From: CAYZJV01 sp964473245
GTDB lineage: Bacteria; Spirochaetota; Spirochaetia; Sphaerochaetales; Sphaerochaetaceae
Assembly (NCBI GenBank): GCA_964473245.1
Contig: CAYYOL010000008.1
Location: 4,560-68,559, forward strand
Length of the DNA stretch: 64,000 nt
Direction: 5' to 3'
Made by a program: the position numbers and the translations under genes. Shown in pieces: positions 26,776-35,464 of the stretch; within the stretch, counting starts at the first letter, position 1; the number at the start of each line of letters is the position of its first letter. The notes under the pieces are model-generated. The model did not search any database. It was not told the origin of the DNA and was given only the letters and a program-made list of their open reading frames with translations.

Positions 26776-27216
26776 ATGCGTTCCAAAAAAGCAGCGGTTA
26801 TCGTGGGAATGATCCTGATCATTGCTCTTGCCTCCTGCACCGTGAATTTCAGTGCATCGGGTCGGGCAGAAGGATTTGATATGGCCACTGCTGTAACCGC
26901 TCAATATAGAAAGATCTCTCCACAATTGGCGAAGGAGATGATGGACTCTGGCGATCCACTTACGATTGTGGATGTCAGAACCCCTGCAGAATATGCCCAA
27001 GGACACATTCAAGGAGCAATTCTTGTTCCGAATGAGACCATTTCCACCGAGCACCGACCCGAAGAGCTGCCCGATACACAGGCAACGGTATTGGTATACT
27101 GTAGAAGTGGTAGTAGAAGTGCACAAGCTGCACGAAAACTCGTTTCACTCGGATATGTGAATGTCTACGACTTCGGGGGTGTCATCGATTGGCCCTATGA
27201 ACTAACGACACAGTAG
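26776..27216 (+). CDS. Rhodanese-domain lipoprotein
   Basis: A 146-residue exported protein. The signal peptide ends in the lipobox LASC (Cys about residue 21), so it should be anchored to a membrane on the periplasmic side. The rhodanese domain (about residues 45-140) has VDVRTPAEYAQGHIQGAILVPN and the active-site loop CRSGSRS, with a catalytic Cys. It may transfer sulfane sulfur or sense redox state. It is followed after 6 bp by the ABC-F gene and probably shares its transcript, although the functions are not obviously linked. Confidence 0.88.
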   Translation: MRSKKAAVIVGMILIIALASCTVNFSASGRAEGFDMATAVTAQYRKISPQLAKEMMDSGDPLTIVDVRTPAEYAQGHIQGAILVPNETISTEHRPEELPDTQATVLVYCRSGSRSAQAARKLVSLGYVNVYDFGGVIDWPYELTTQ

Positions 27217-27222
27217 AGCCCC

Positions 27223-29115
27223 ATGGTATTACTGTCGATTGAAAACATCGCGAAGACACTCAAGGACGCTCCTCTGTTCGAAGGGGTGACTTTTGGTATG
27301 AACGAAGGGGAGCGGATAGGGCTGGTCGGTCCAAATGGATGCGGTAAGAGTACCTTCTTGAAGATTCTTGCTGGGAGCATGCAGTCCGATGCAGGAACAA
27401 TAGCAACAGCTCGAGGTTTGACCGTCTCCCTGCTCGACCAGCAGCCGCTGTTCTCAACTGGCCAGCGGGTATCCGAATTTCTATTCGAGAGTGCTCATCC
27501 GACTGTGGACTTGCTGAAATCGTACCATAGGCTATTGGCCGATCATCCGCTCGATACCGAAGCTGGAGCGGCAAAACTGCATACTGCGATGGAGGAGATC
27601 GAATCGGTCCATGGGTGGGATATCGAGACACGGTATGCCTCCTTTCTCAGTGAGCTGCAGGGGCCCGCGATGGACGCGACCATGGATACACTCTCCGGTG
27701 GCATGATTCGAAAAGTCGCTATAGCGAGAGTCTTTGCCGTAAAACCTGATGTCGTGTTGTTGGATGAACCTACGAACCATCTAGATATCGCGACGATCCA
27801 GTGGTTAGAGCGGTATCTGGTTCAACAGCAGTGTTCAGCGATACTGGTCACCCATGATCGGTATCTGCTGGATCATGTCTGTACCTCGATTTTCGAGTTC
27901 GACCGTGGGCGAGTATTTACGCATCCGGGATCATATAGTCAGTTCCTGCAGAGAAGGGCTGATCGCCTTTCGAATGAACAGGCGGAACAGAATCGTCTGA
28001 AGACTGTCCTACGTAGAGAGATGGAGTGGCTGTCCAGAGGCCCAAAGGCCCGAGCCGGGAAAGATTCGGGGAGAAAAGCCAGAATCGTCGCCATGCAGCA
28101 ATCTCTTTCTGATGCCGCCGAACAAGCAGCCGCGTTTACGTCGCTGCAGAGCCGGATGGGCAAGAAGATCCTCGATCTAGAGGGTGTCGGGAAAGTCTAT
28201 CAGGACAAGACCGTGGTCAAGCCGTTCTCACACAGCTTTTTGAAAGGTGATCGAGTGGGGCTGATCGGCCCGAACGGGAGTGGAAAGACTACCGTATTGG
28301 ACATGATCGTGGGGAGAGTGAAGCCCGACTTCGGTGTCATAGATACAGGAGTGAACACTGTATTCGGGTACTATGACCAACTCGATTCGTTCATGGATCG
28401 AAGCAAAACAGTGCTGGAACATATCAGTGAAATTGCAGACGAGGTCACCATTGGTCCTGGTGAGACGATGAGTGCGGCGAGATTTCTCGAATTCTTCGGG
28501 TTTCCCACATCGTTCCATCGAATAGAGATTGCCCGGCTCAGCGGGGGAGAACGGAGAAGGCTCCATCTTATCGAGGTCCTGCTCCATTCACCCAATTTCC
28601 TGTTGCTCGATGAACCCACCAACGATCTCGATATTGACACGATTCGCAGACTGGAGGAGTATCTCATCGATTTTACCGGGTGTGTACTCGTCGTCTCTCA
28701 CGACCGGGCATTCCTTGACCGCATTGCAGATACCTTGTTCGTTTTTTCAAGCGATGGTGGTATCGAAAAGTTTGCCGGATCGTATTCCGACTATGCTTCA
28801 AGTGAACTGGCAATCGCCGCTACTCAGGCCGAAAAGCAGGTTCAGAAGCCGACAGAGACGAAACAGAACCGGTCGGTGAAACGTGACAGAAAAAGGCGGC
28901 TTACGTTCAACGAACAGAAAGAGTTTGGAACCATTGTGGACGAAATTGAACTTCTCGAGCAGCGCATTAGTGTTTTAGAGATGAGCTTTTCCGATCCAGA
29001 GGCACCTGCAGAGACTCTCGCCGATCGAACTCAAGAGTACCATGAGGCACGCCAATTGCTAGAGGATAAGATGGAGCGGTGGGAATTCCTTGCTCAACTA
29101 GCAGAGGAGTCTTGA
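27223..29115 (+). CDS. ABC-F family ATPase (Uup-like)
   Basis: A soluble 630-residue protein with two ABC domains and no membrane part, of the ABC-F family that acts on ribosomes or DNA intermediates. Domain 1: GPNGCGKST, LSGGMIRKVAIARVF, VVLLDEPTNHLD. Domain 2: GPNGSGKTT, LSGGERRRLHLIEVL, LLLDEPTNDLD. The linker between the domains is short, and a basic region plus a coiled coil of about 70 residues ends the protein, as in Uup. No antibiotic-resistance signature can be assigned. No clear ribosome site precedes the ATG; coupling to the rhodanese gene is likely. It overlaps the convergent EamA gene by 22 bp. Confidence 0.9.
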   Translation: MVLLSIENIAKTLKDAPLFEGVTFGMNEGERIGLVGPNGCGKSTFLKILAGSMQSDAGTIATARGLTVSLLDQQPLFSTGQRVSEFLFESAHPTVDLLKSYHRLLADHPLDTEAGAAKLHTAMEEIESVHGWDIETRYASFLSELQGPAMDATMDTLSGGMIRKVAIARVFAVKPDVVLLDEPTNHLDIATIQWLERYLVQQQCSAILVTHDRYLLDHVCTSIFEFDRGRVFTHPGSYSQFLQRRADRLSNEQAEQNRLKTVLRREMEWLSRGPKARAGKDSGRKARIVAMQQSLSDAAEQAAAFTSLQSRMGKKILDLEGVGKVYQDKTVVKPFSHSFLKGDRVGLIGPNGSGKTTVLDMIVGRVKPDFGVIDTGVNTVFGYYDQLDSFMDRSKTVLEHISEIADEVTIGPGETMSAARFLEFFGFPTSFHRIEIARLSGGERRRLHLIEVLLHSPNFLLLDEPTNDLDIDTIRRLEEYLIDFTGCVLVVSHDRAFLDRIADTLFVFSSDGGIEKFAGSYSDYASSELAIAATQAEKQVQKPTETKQNRSVKRDRKRRLTFNEQKEFGTIVDEIELLEQRISVLEMSFSDPEAPAETLADRTQEYHEARQLLEDKMERWEFLAQLAEES

Positions 29116-30038
29116 CTGCTTCCGGTAGTGGCCGTTCGTCGATTTGTAGCTTTTCGCATCTCCCAGGTTGAGAAGAGCAAAAGCCCCGCCACGACAGCCG
29201 AGTAGCCGAGGGCACCGATTCCACGTAATCGCTCCTGGAGAATCAGAATACCGAGAAATGAGGCGGTGATTGGTTCGGTGAGTCCATAGAGGAATGCATG
29301 ACTGGCAGGAATCTTTCTGGCTCCGGTGGTGAATAGCCAGTAGGGGATCGCCGAGGAGAGTAGGCCAAGTGCCAGCACGAGAATCAGTGAGTTCGGTTCG
29401 CGTGCCCAGGAGAGATCCCCCACGAGTGCAAAGGGGAGCATGAACAGGGACGATGCTCCCATGACTGCACAAGCAGACTCCAGTGGCGACGCGACTGACT
29501 GCATGTTTCGAAGCATGGTCCCTACTATTGTCCAACCTGCGCCGGCAGTGAGGGCGAACAGACTGCCGAGGAGGAGCCGGCTGCCCACCCCTTCGATAGT
29601 CTGTTCGGATAGCGCCATGAGCGCACAGCCGGCTGCTATGATAATCGATGAGACGAGCCATGAAACACTCTGCCGTTCTCTCTTGACCAGCTGTGCATAG
29701 ACTCCGCTGAACAGTGGCGGTGTGCCGATAAAGATCATGGTAGCGATGGTGACTCCGGCAGTTCTTATCCCGAGGTAGAGTGTAGCTTGGGCCACAGCCA
29801 GAGCTACCGCCCCGACGAGCAGATTCCGTTTCGAGAATCGTATTCCACGGGTGAACACTCGTCCCCTGTGGGTGAGTGCCAAGACACATGCTATGCCAAG
29901 AGCACCGATACCGAGGCGAAGAGCTCCTACCGTGAGCGAAGAGATAGTCTTTGGAAGGAAAGAAGCTATGGTTCCGTAGGTGCCCCAGCAGACTCCGGAT
30001 AGGAGCACCATGATCGCTCCGGTTATCGATTCATGCAT
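29094..30038 (-). CDS. EamA family (drug/metabolite) transporter
   Basis: A 314-residue inner-membrane protein with about ten hydrophobic segments arranged as two EamA repeats. The first begins MVLLSGVCWGTYGTIASF; the second contains AGAGWTIVGTML and ends with EPITASFLGILILQERLRGIGALGYSAVVAGLLL (positions about 240-285), the repeat's hallmark E-P and QE...G...I. Such carriers export amino acids or metabolites. Nothing here tells the substrate. It is alone between convergent and divergent neighbours. Confidence 0.88.
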   Translation of the reverse strand: MHESITGAIMVLLSGVCWGTYGTIASFLPKTISSLTVGALRLGIGALGIACVLALTHRGRVFTRGIRFSKRNLLVGAVALAVAQATLYLGIRTAGVTIATMIFIGTPPLFSGVYAQLVKRERQSVSWLVSSIIIAAGCALMALSEQTIEGVGSRLLLGSLFALTAGAGWTIVGTMLRNMQSVASPLESACAVMGASSLFMLPFALVGDLSWAREPNSLILVLALGLLSSAIPYWLFTTGARKIPASHAFLYGLTEPITASFLGILILQERLRGIGALGYSAVVAGLLLFSTWEMRKATNRRTATTGSSQDSSAS

Positions 30039-30511
30039 GAGCAGAAGGGTACAGCGCTACGGTGGGTCTGTCAATGAAAACGAAAAAGGTGCGTTCAGTA
30101 TTGTGTTTTCGGATCTACTTGCAGCCTCCAGCATGGGACAAATCGCTGGGATGAACTTACAATCACCTAGTTTTCACAATCTGAATCAGCACCTTTTTAC
30201 CACGAAAATCGTAAAGATAATCGTACCGGTTTGGCTTTAGCAGGAATCGAACCTATCCGAAGTCACCAGACTTAACCACTGTTCTTGTTATGAAGATAAC
30301 GAAAATTCCGGGAAGAGTCAATGGGTTTTTGAAATAACTCAAAAAACACCAGCGAAATATTGTGTATGCAGATGGATAATATTGCATATCCACACTGGTG
30401 ATGGTACTGTCTTTCATGCGTCTCAAACAGCGTTGGAGCGCTCCAAGATTGCTTCACAAGAGAGACACTGATGTATCTGGTAGGCAAGAGAACTGGATAT
30501 AGGAGGCGCAG
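30039..30511. other. Intergenic region with no gene recognised
   Basis: No supported coding frame is found in 30039-30511. Around 30241-30290 the minus strand looks faintly like the T-arm and D-arm of a tRNA, but it does not fold into one. A GGAGG ribosome site for the next gene lies just before 30512. Confidence 0.5.
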
Positions 30512-31771
30512 ATGACAGGAATTCAGAAGTTGCGAGCAGAGATCCGATTCGATATGGTAAGAAAACCGGTTCGGCAACGGGGATTCCTTAGGCCGCTTAC
30601 GTGGATTCTCAGCTTTCCCGCAGTCTGGAAACGAAAGTTGAAGATCGACAAGGTTCGTATGGATGGACTCAAGCCTCCCTATCTCCTGCTGTGTACGCAC
30701 CATGCATTCATGGATTTCAAAGTGACTACCGCGGCAATTTTCCCCCATCGGGCCAACTATGTGGTCGCTATAGATGGATTCATAGGAAGAGAGTGGTTGC
30801 TCAGGCAAGCTGGAGGTATCTGCAAGCGGAAGTTCACCAATGATGTCCAGCTCATTAGACAGATACGACACGTCCTAATGAAACAAGGAGATATTCTAGC
30901 GCTCTATCCAGAAGCCCGATACTCGCTTATCGGAACGAATGCCGTACTGCCCGAATCGTTGGGGAAGATGGCGAAACTGCTCGGTGTTCCTGTCGTGGTA
31001 TTGAATATGCACGGGAATTACCTGCAGAGCCCCTGCTGGAATCTGACTCCAAGGAAAAACCGCCTTGAGGCAGATCTGACGCAGATATTGACTCCGGAGG
31101 AGCTGAAAGGGGCTACGGTAAGCGAGATAAATACGGCAATAAACAAGGCCTTCGAGTATGACGAGTATCGTTGGCAGAAAGAGCAGGGTATCATCATAGA
31201 TTATCCGAAACGAGCTGAGGGACTTCACCGGGTACTGTACCAGTGTCCACATTGCAAAACTGAGTATCGAATGAGCAGCAACGGTGCACAGATTATGTGC
31301 AACGCTTGTGGCAAGGTTTGGGAGATGAGCACCCTGGGAGAGTTGGAGGCAGTAAAGACTGCCACCGATGAGAAAGCATTGGCAACTGAATTTCCTCATA
31401 TTCCCGATTGGTACGAATTTCAACGAGAGCAAGTACGAGAGGAGGTGCGTCAGGGTATCTACCATCTCACCTGTGATGTGACGGTGGATGCGCTACCGAA
31501 TGCAAGGAAATATATTCGTTTGGGCACGGCGAAACTGACTCACTCGATGACCGGGTTCACGTTGAAGGGCAATTTCGACGGAGAGGATTTCCTCCTCGAG
31601 AAGCCGGTTGCCAGCATGTATTCTTGCCATATCGAGTATGACTATTTCGGAAAGGGAGATTGTATAGACCTCTCCACGCTAGATGATACATATTATATCT
31701 ATCCCCACGGAACCGATTTCTCTGTCACGAAGATCGCCCTGGCAACCGAAGAGCTGTTCTATTCCAGGTGA
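30512..31771 (+). CDS. PlsC-type acyltransferase fused to a zinc-ribbon domain
   Basis: A 419-residue protein. The first half resembles 1-acylglycerol-3-phosphate acyltransferases: CTHHAFMDFK supplies the HX4D catalytic motif near residue 65, a GREWLLRQAGG block follows, and ALYPEARYS replaces the usual PEG-type motif near 130. Then comes a four-Cys zinc ribbon, YQCPHCKTEY ... IMCNACGKVWEM (about residues 245-275), and a C-terminal beta-rich domain of about 140 residues that I do not recognise. The ribbon and tail are not part of ordinary PlsC. GGAGG stands before the ATG. It overlaps the convergent XRE gene by 13 bp. A role in lipid or cell-envelope acylation is inferred. Confidence 0.8.
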   Translation: MTGIQKLRAEIRFDMVRKPVRQRGFLRPLTWILSFPAVWKRKLKIDKVRMDGLKPPYLLLCTHHAFMDFKVTTAAIFPHRANYVVAIDGFIGREWLLRQAGGICKRKFTNDVQLIRQIRHVLMKQGDILALYPEARYSLIGTNAVLPESLGKMAKLLGVPVVVLNMHGNYLQSPCWNLTPRKNRLEADLTQILTPEELKGATVSEINTAINKAFEYDEYRWQKEQGIIIDYPKRAEGLHRVLYQCPHCKTEYRMSSNGAQIMCNACGKVWEMSTLGELEAVKTATDEKALATEFPHIPDWYEFQREQVREEVRQGIYHLTCDVTVDALPNARKYIRLGTAKLTHSMTGFTLKGNFDGEDFLLEKPVASMYSCHIEYDYFGKGDCIDLSTLDDTYYIYPHGTDFSVTKIALATEELFYSR

Positions 31772-31989
31772 TGGTCCTTGTCGGTTATTGTCTCGATCAT
31801 GTAGAGAAACTCAGGGGCAGACATGTTGAATGCTTTACCAAGTCGCTCCACAGTAGAGAGGGTCGGGCTGTGGTCATCGCGGAGGATTTTGTAGATCTGC
31901 GATCGAGGCATACCCACCTGCTGGGCAAATTGGGTGACCGGGCAGTCGTATAACTGAAGTATCCTGTATAAGGCTTCGCCGATATCCAT
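31759..31989 (-). CDS. Small XRE-family DNA-binding protein
   Basis: A 76-residue helix-turn-helix protein: VTQFAQQVGMPRSQIYKILRDDHSPTLSTVERLGKAFNM spans the whole Cro/C1-type domain (about residues 18-55). There is no second domain. It converges on the acyltransferase gene with a 13-bp overlap. Such small regulators often belong to phage or toxin-antitoxin contexts, but no toxin partner is visible here. Confidence 0.8.
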   Translation of the reverse strand: MDIGEALYRILQLYDCPVTQFAQQVGMPRSQIYKILRDDHSPTLSTVERLGKAFNMSAPEFLYMIETITDKDHHLE

Positions 31990-32079
31990 GCAAGCATACT
32001 ACCACGGCCATAGCCATACATATGGCGTTTCTCTCCGAATCGAGAATGAGGCAAACTGTTTTATCACTGAACAGGTAGA

Positions 32080-32466
32080 TTATTTTTCGAGAGCCGACTC
32101 ATCCAGAACCGCGTCCGGTGCAGCTCTTCCAATGGCATCGATACCATTCATGCAGCCGGACTTCGTCGCGTATCCCTCCTCAGCTATAGCAATATTCTGC
32201 CCATTCGCTGCCAAGAGTCGATACCGGTACTGGTTCGCATTGTCGAGATACACCTCATATTTCGGATACTTCTTTGCCTCGGGTTTTTGCAGTGTCTGAT
32301 CCTCAACATGCGAACGAGCATTCTTCTTGATCGCTTCGATTCCGTCTCGGCAATTACGAAGACTGCTGTAGTTCTGACTGGTAAGTATCGTCTGTGAGTT
32401 CGCTGCCAATAGACTGAACCTGAAAAACCCTTTTGGTGTCTTTTAAATAATGAACTTCGATGGCAT
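32080..32466 (-). pseudogene. DUF1508 (YegP-like) protein with a premature TAA at codon 8
   Basis: The frame starts at ATG 32466 behind GGAGGAGC and reads M-P-S-K-F-I-I, then TAA (32445-32443), then KTPKGFFRFSLLAANSQTIL and onward in the same frame to 32080. Two DUF1508 repeats are complete apart from this codon: FRFSLLAANSQTILTSQNYSS and YRYRLLAANGQNIAIAEEGYAT. In relatives the stop position holds an ordinary residue, often Tyr, Lys or Glu, so a single base change would restore a 128-residue protein. A TTG at 32409 could give a shortened product lacking the first strand. Whether the gene is dead, read through, or affected by a sequencing error is undecided. YegP-type proteins are of unknown function, linked by genetics to stress. 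Confidence 0.75.
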
Positions 32467-32514
32467 GGATGCTCCTCCAAGTTGATTGTGGTCCCACCAG
32501 TATATCAGATAAAA

Positions 32515-32523
32515 ATTATAACA
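32515..32523 (-). promoter_or_regulatory. Extended -10 promoter upstream of the DUF1508 gene
   Basis: Minus strand TGTTATAAT, a perfect TATAAT with the extended TGn element, lies about 50 bp upstream of the ATG. No good -35 box is seen. Confidence 0.45.
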
Positions 32524-32591
32524 GGTATAAAATTTTATTCAGTTCATCAATATGGCACAATCCGGCGTGGCATAGTTCACAAAAGTGGGTA

Positions 32592-33551
32592 TCACGCCTG
32601 CATGATATGGAGAGCGAAGCCTCCTACTTCTGGCTTCAGGTAGATGAAGTGTATAGTTCCATTGGCGTCCCGTCGTGCCGATTCGGGCACCCCTTCGAAT
32701 CCGAAGAGGCTCAGGTATGTGAGCGCACGTTCGACATTCCACGTGCGGATCCCGATGTGTCCGTGGGCACCCATGCCCGTCTGCTTCATGATTTCGATCG
32801 AGTCGCTGGAGAAGAATGAGTTCGACTTCTCCGAGAGAGGCTGGAGAATCGTTGCCAATGTCTGAGCTGTCGACTTTGCTTCGTCTTCGTCTCTCTGGTT
32901 GATACCGAGATGTGCGAACGAGAAGCCATGCACGGCATGCACCGCCTCCTTACAGAGATGCGATATCTCTTCCCATTTCTGCTCTTTGATAAGAGAACCC
33001 GGAACCATCCAGCTTCCTCCACATGCAACGATATAGGGCTTTTTCAGGTAGTCTCCAAGGTTGTGTATACCGATTCCGCCTGTAGGCATGAATTTCATAG
33101 TAGGAAACGGTGCACTGAGAGCCTGAAGCATCGGCAACCCTCCAGAGGCTTCTGCAGGGAAGAATTTCACGACGGAGAGGCCTCTTTCCATAGCCTGTTG
33201 GATCTGACTCGGGTTGTTCACTCCAGGGTACACAGGGATTCCCTGTTCCTGACAGAATGCCACGATATCATCACTGTAGCCGGGTGATACGATGAATTGT
33301 GCTCCTGCCTGCTGTGCTCGTCGAGCTGCATCGACACTCACGATCGTTCCCGCGCCTACAAGAAGCTGGGGCAATTCAGTCCGGAGGACTCGAATACCCT
33401 CCTCTCCGGCAGCAGTTCGGAAGGTGATCTCGGCAATGGGGAGACCTCCTGCAAGAAGAGCTTTGCCGAGCGGAAGCGCCTGGTCGGGCGAATCTATCTT
33501 TATTACGGGCACTACGCCCACCGATTGAATCATCTTGTGTACTGAAACCAT
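32592..33551 (-). CDS. kdgA: KDPG aldolase fused to a VOC-like domain
   Basis: Cleaves 2-keto-3-deoxy-6-phosphogluconate to pyruvate and glyceraldehyde 3-phosphate. Residues about 1-205 are a complete class I aldolase: PIAEITFRT with the catalytic Glu, GAGTIVS, and VVKFFPAEASGG holding the Schiff-base Lys. About residues 210-319 form a second domain: FAHLGINQ, a linker, then HGHIGIRTWNVERALTYLSLFGFEG and FALHIMQA, with the shape of half a vicinal-oxygen-chelate fold. Ordinary KDPG aldolases end at about 210 residues. The extra part may bind a metal or effector or be a second activity; this is not known to me. ATG at 33551 follows GGGAGG. It is divergent from kdgK across a shared promoter region. 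Confidence 0.88.
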   Translation of the reverse strand: MVSVHKMIQSVGVVPVIKIDSPDQALPLGKALLAGGLPIAEITFRTAAGEEGIRVLRTELPQLLVGAGTIVSVDAARRAQQAGAQFIVSPGYSDDIVAFCQEQGIPVYPGVNNPSQIQQAMERGLSVVKFFPAEASGGLPMLQALSAPFPTMKFMPTGGIGIHNLGDYLKKPYIVACGGSWMVPGSLIKEQKWEEISHLCKEAVHAVHGFSFAHLGINQRDEDEAKSTAQTLATILQPLSEKSNSFFSSDSIEIMKQTGMGAHGHIGIRTWNVERALTYLSLFGFEGVPESARRDANGTIHFIYLKPEVGGFALHIMQA

Positions 33552-33601
33552 GGAAACCTCCCAATTAGCTACACCGAATATAGCATAGAATCATGAAAAA
33601 T

Positions 33602-33651
33602 GGAACAATATTCCGAAAAAATATTGACCTTTATCGTACCCATGATATAAT
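33602..33651 (+). promoter_or_regulatory. kdgK promoter with an upstream inverted repeat
   Basis: TTGACC (33624-33629), 16-bp spacer, TATAAT (33646-33651), 31 bp before the ATG. An imperfect inverted repeat GGAACAATATTCC at 33602-33614 lies between kdgK and the divergent aldolase gene and resembles IclR-type sites (GGAA...TTCC). Control of both directions by the IclR protein encoded at 34673-35449 is inferred. Confidence 0.6.
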
Positions 33652-33681
33652 ACGGAAGTATAAGAAGGAGAGGGTAGGTAC

Positions 33682-34710
33682 ATGAAGCAAGTAACCACAT
33701 TTGGAGAGATTATGCTCCGACTCAAATCGCCACAACATGAACGGTTTTTTCAATCCCCATTGCTTGAAGCAACATTTGGGGGTGGAGAAGCGAACGTGGC
33801 TGTCTCTTTGAACCTGCTCGGAGATTCCGCCCAGTTCGTTACGGCTCTTCCGAAGAACGCCGTCGGCGACTCTGCTGTGTCGGAACTTCGACGTCATGGG
33901 GTAGGAGTCTCTCAAATCGTGAGAACAGACGAGGGGAGAGTGGGTATCTACTTCATCGAGACCGGTGCTAATCAGCGCCCTTCCAAAGTGGTCTACGATC
34001 GAGCCGGATCGGCAATCTCGCTAGCCGAAGCATCTCTTTTCGACTGGGATGTTATCTTCCAGGGTTCCGACTGGTTCCATATCACCGGCATCACGCCGGC
34101 GCTTTCACAGATCTCTGCAGACACGGCTCTCGAAGCCATGAAGGCTGCAAAGAGACTCGGACTTACGGTCAGCATCGATCTCAACTTCAGAAAAAAGCTC
34201 TGGAAGTACGGCAAAAGTGCACCGAGCGTCATGCGTGAACTCACAGCCTTTGCAGATGTCATCGTTGCCAATGAAGAGGATATCCAGAAATGCCTCGGAA
34301 TCGAAGCAGACGTGGATGTCACAAAGGGGTCATTGTCGGATGAAGTATATGAGCAACTTGCGCAGAATGTGATAAAAGAGTTTCCGAATATCAGTCAGAT
34401 AGCAATCACCTTGCGTGAGAGTATCAGTGCCGACAGAAACGGTTGGAGAGCTGTACTGCATGGGAAAAATGGATTCTATGTCTCAGCCAGATATGCGATC
34501 GATGACATCATCGACCGTGTCGGCGGTGGAGATTCGTTCTCGGCAGGTCTGATCTATGGGCTACGCCATTACGATGAAGAACATGCGCTGAAATTCGCCG
34601 TCGCTGCATCGTGTCTGAAACACAGTATCTCGGGAGATTTCAATCTCACCACGAGAGAAGAGGTCGAAGCACTCATGAAGGGCGATGGTTCGGGTCGTGT
34701 TCAGCGGTAG
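33682..34710 (+). CDS. kdgK: 2-Keto-3-deoxygluconate kinase (PfkB family)
   Basis: Phosphorylates 2-keto-3-deoxygluconate to KDPG, feeding the aldolase encoded opposite. In 342 residues it has the PfkB start (GGGEANVAVSLNLLGD, about residues 33-48), the substrate-lid region, VSIDLNFRKKLW, and the C-terminal signature DRVGGGDSFSAGLIYG with the catalytic Asp near residue 280. It starts with ATG behind AAGGAGAGGG and a good promoter. Its end overlaps the convergent iclR gene by 38 bp. The substrate call rests on family resemblance and on the aldolase and uxaC beside it. Confidence 0.9.
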   Translation: MKQVTTFGEIMLRLKSPQHERFFQSPLLEATFGGGEANVAVSLNLLGDSAQFVTALPKNAVGDSAVSELRRHGVGVSQIVRTDEGRVGIYFIETGANQRPSKVVYDRAGSAISLAEASLFDWDVIFQGSDWFHITGITPALSQISADTALEAMKAAKRLGLTVSIDLNFRKKLWKYGKSAPSVMRELTAFADVIVANEEDIQKCLGIEADVDVTKGSLSDEVYEQLAQNVIKEFPNISQIAITLRESISADRNGWRAVLHGKNGFYVSARYAIDDIIDRVGGGDSFSAGLIYGLRHYDEEHALKFAVAASCLKHSISGDFNLTTREEVEALMKGDGSGRVQR

Positions 34711-35449
34711 CCTGATAGCCGAACATCGATGAGATTGTCTGTGCGTACTCAGTGATGGCACGGACATACATATCGCGCTGCTCCATATCGAATCTGAAAA
34801 GAGGCCAAGAGACCGATAGCCCTGCAATGACTCGGCCGGTATAGTCGCGAACTGGAGCAGCGATACACCTCACACCCTCCTCATACTCTTCCACATCCTC
34901 GGAGAATCCTTGTCGAGCTACGAGCTGTAGCTCACTTTTCAGTTTTTCCTTATCCACCAAGGTACTCCGTGTGTATGGCACAAGCTCCAGCAGATCCAGC
35001 AAGCGGTACTGTTTCGACTCCTCCATATCTGCAAACAATATCTTGCCGATCGCCGTGCAGTAGAGAGGGATCCGTTTTCCTACACGAGAGTACATTCTGA
35101 TCGTATATTCGGACTCTATCTTCAGTACATACATGGCCATATCGTCATCTTCGACCCCCATATGGACCGTCTCACGGAGTCTGCTCTGGAGCTCCTCTGC
35201 ATGGGGTCTTGCATCTTGGGCTATGTCCATATGACTGAGTCCTTTGGACCCAACACTGAACATACGGAGCGTGAGCGAGTACTGGTCGTTGGCATCTCGA
35301 CAGACGTACCCGAGATCGACAAGCGTTGCAAGGAATCTCAAGAGCGTGGGTTTAGGTATATGCGTCTCCTCCGAGAGCCGCTCAAGATTGATTTTTCTGT
35401 GAGCGGCCAGACGTTCGAGGATATGCATGGTTCTGGTTACAGAGTTCAA
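34673..35449 (-). CDS. IclR family regulator (KdgR-like)
   Basis: A 258-residue regulator: N-terminal winged helix (MHILERLAAHRKINLERLSEETHIPKPTLLRFLATL, about residues 8-43) and a C-terminal GAF-like effector domain with YCTAIGKILFADM, GFSEDVEEYEEGVRCIAAPVRDYTG and GLSVSWPLFRF. The start is TTG at 35449, preferred because GGGAG lies upstream; the first ATG at 35428 has no ribosome site. It follows uxaC by 15 bp and is co-transcribed. By context it senses a hexuronate intermediate such as ketodeoxygluconate and controls uxaC, kdgK and kdgA. Confidence 0.88.
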   Translation of the reverse strand: MNSVTRTMHILERLAAHRKINLERLSEETHIPKPTLLRFLATLVDLGYVCRDANDQYSLTLRMFSVGSKGLSHMDIAQDARPHAEELQSRLRETVHMGVEDDDMAMYVLKIESEYTIRMYSRVGKRIPLYCTAIGKILFADMEESKQYRLLDLLELVPYTRSTLVDKEKLKSELQLVARQGFSEDVEEYEEGVRCIAAPVRDYTGRVIAGLSVSWPLFRFDMEQRDMYVRAITEYAQTISSMFGYQATAEHDPNHRPS

Positions 35450-35464
35450 ATTAGCACACGCTCC

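Noticed and set aside
29098..29889. Second long frame on the minus strand inside the EamA gene
   Set aside because: Reads the same strand in another frame, with many Cys, His and Arg residues and no hydrophobic helices, unlike the true EamA frame.
30236..30290. tRNA-like stretch on the minus strand (GGTTCGATTCC with a GTGGTTAAG-like D-arm)
   Set aside because: The T-stem pairs in only three positions, no matching acceptor strand is found, and the anticodon arm does not have a 7-nt loop. At best a decayed remnant; more likely chance.
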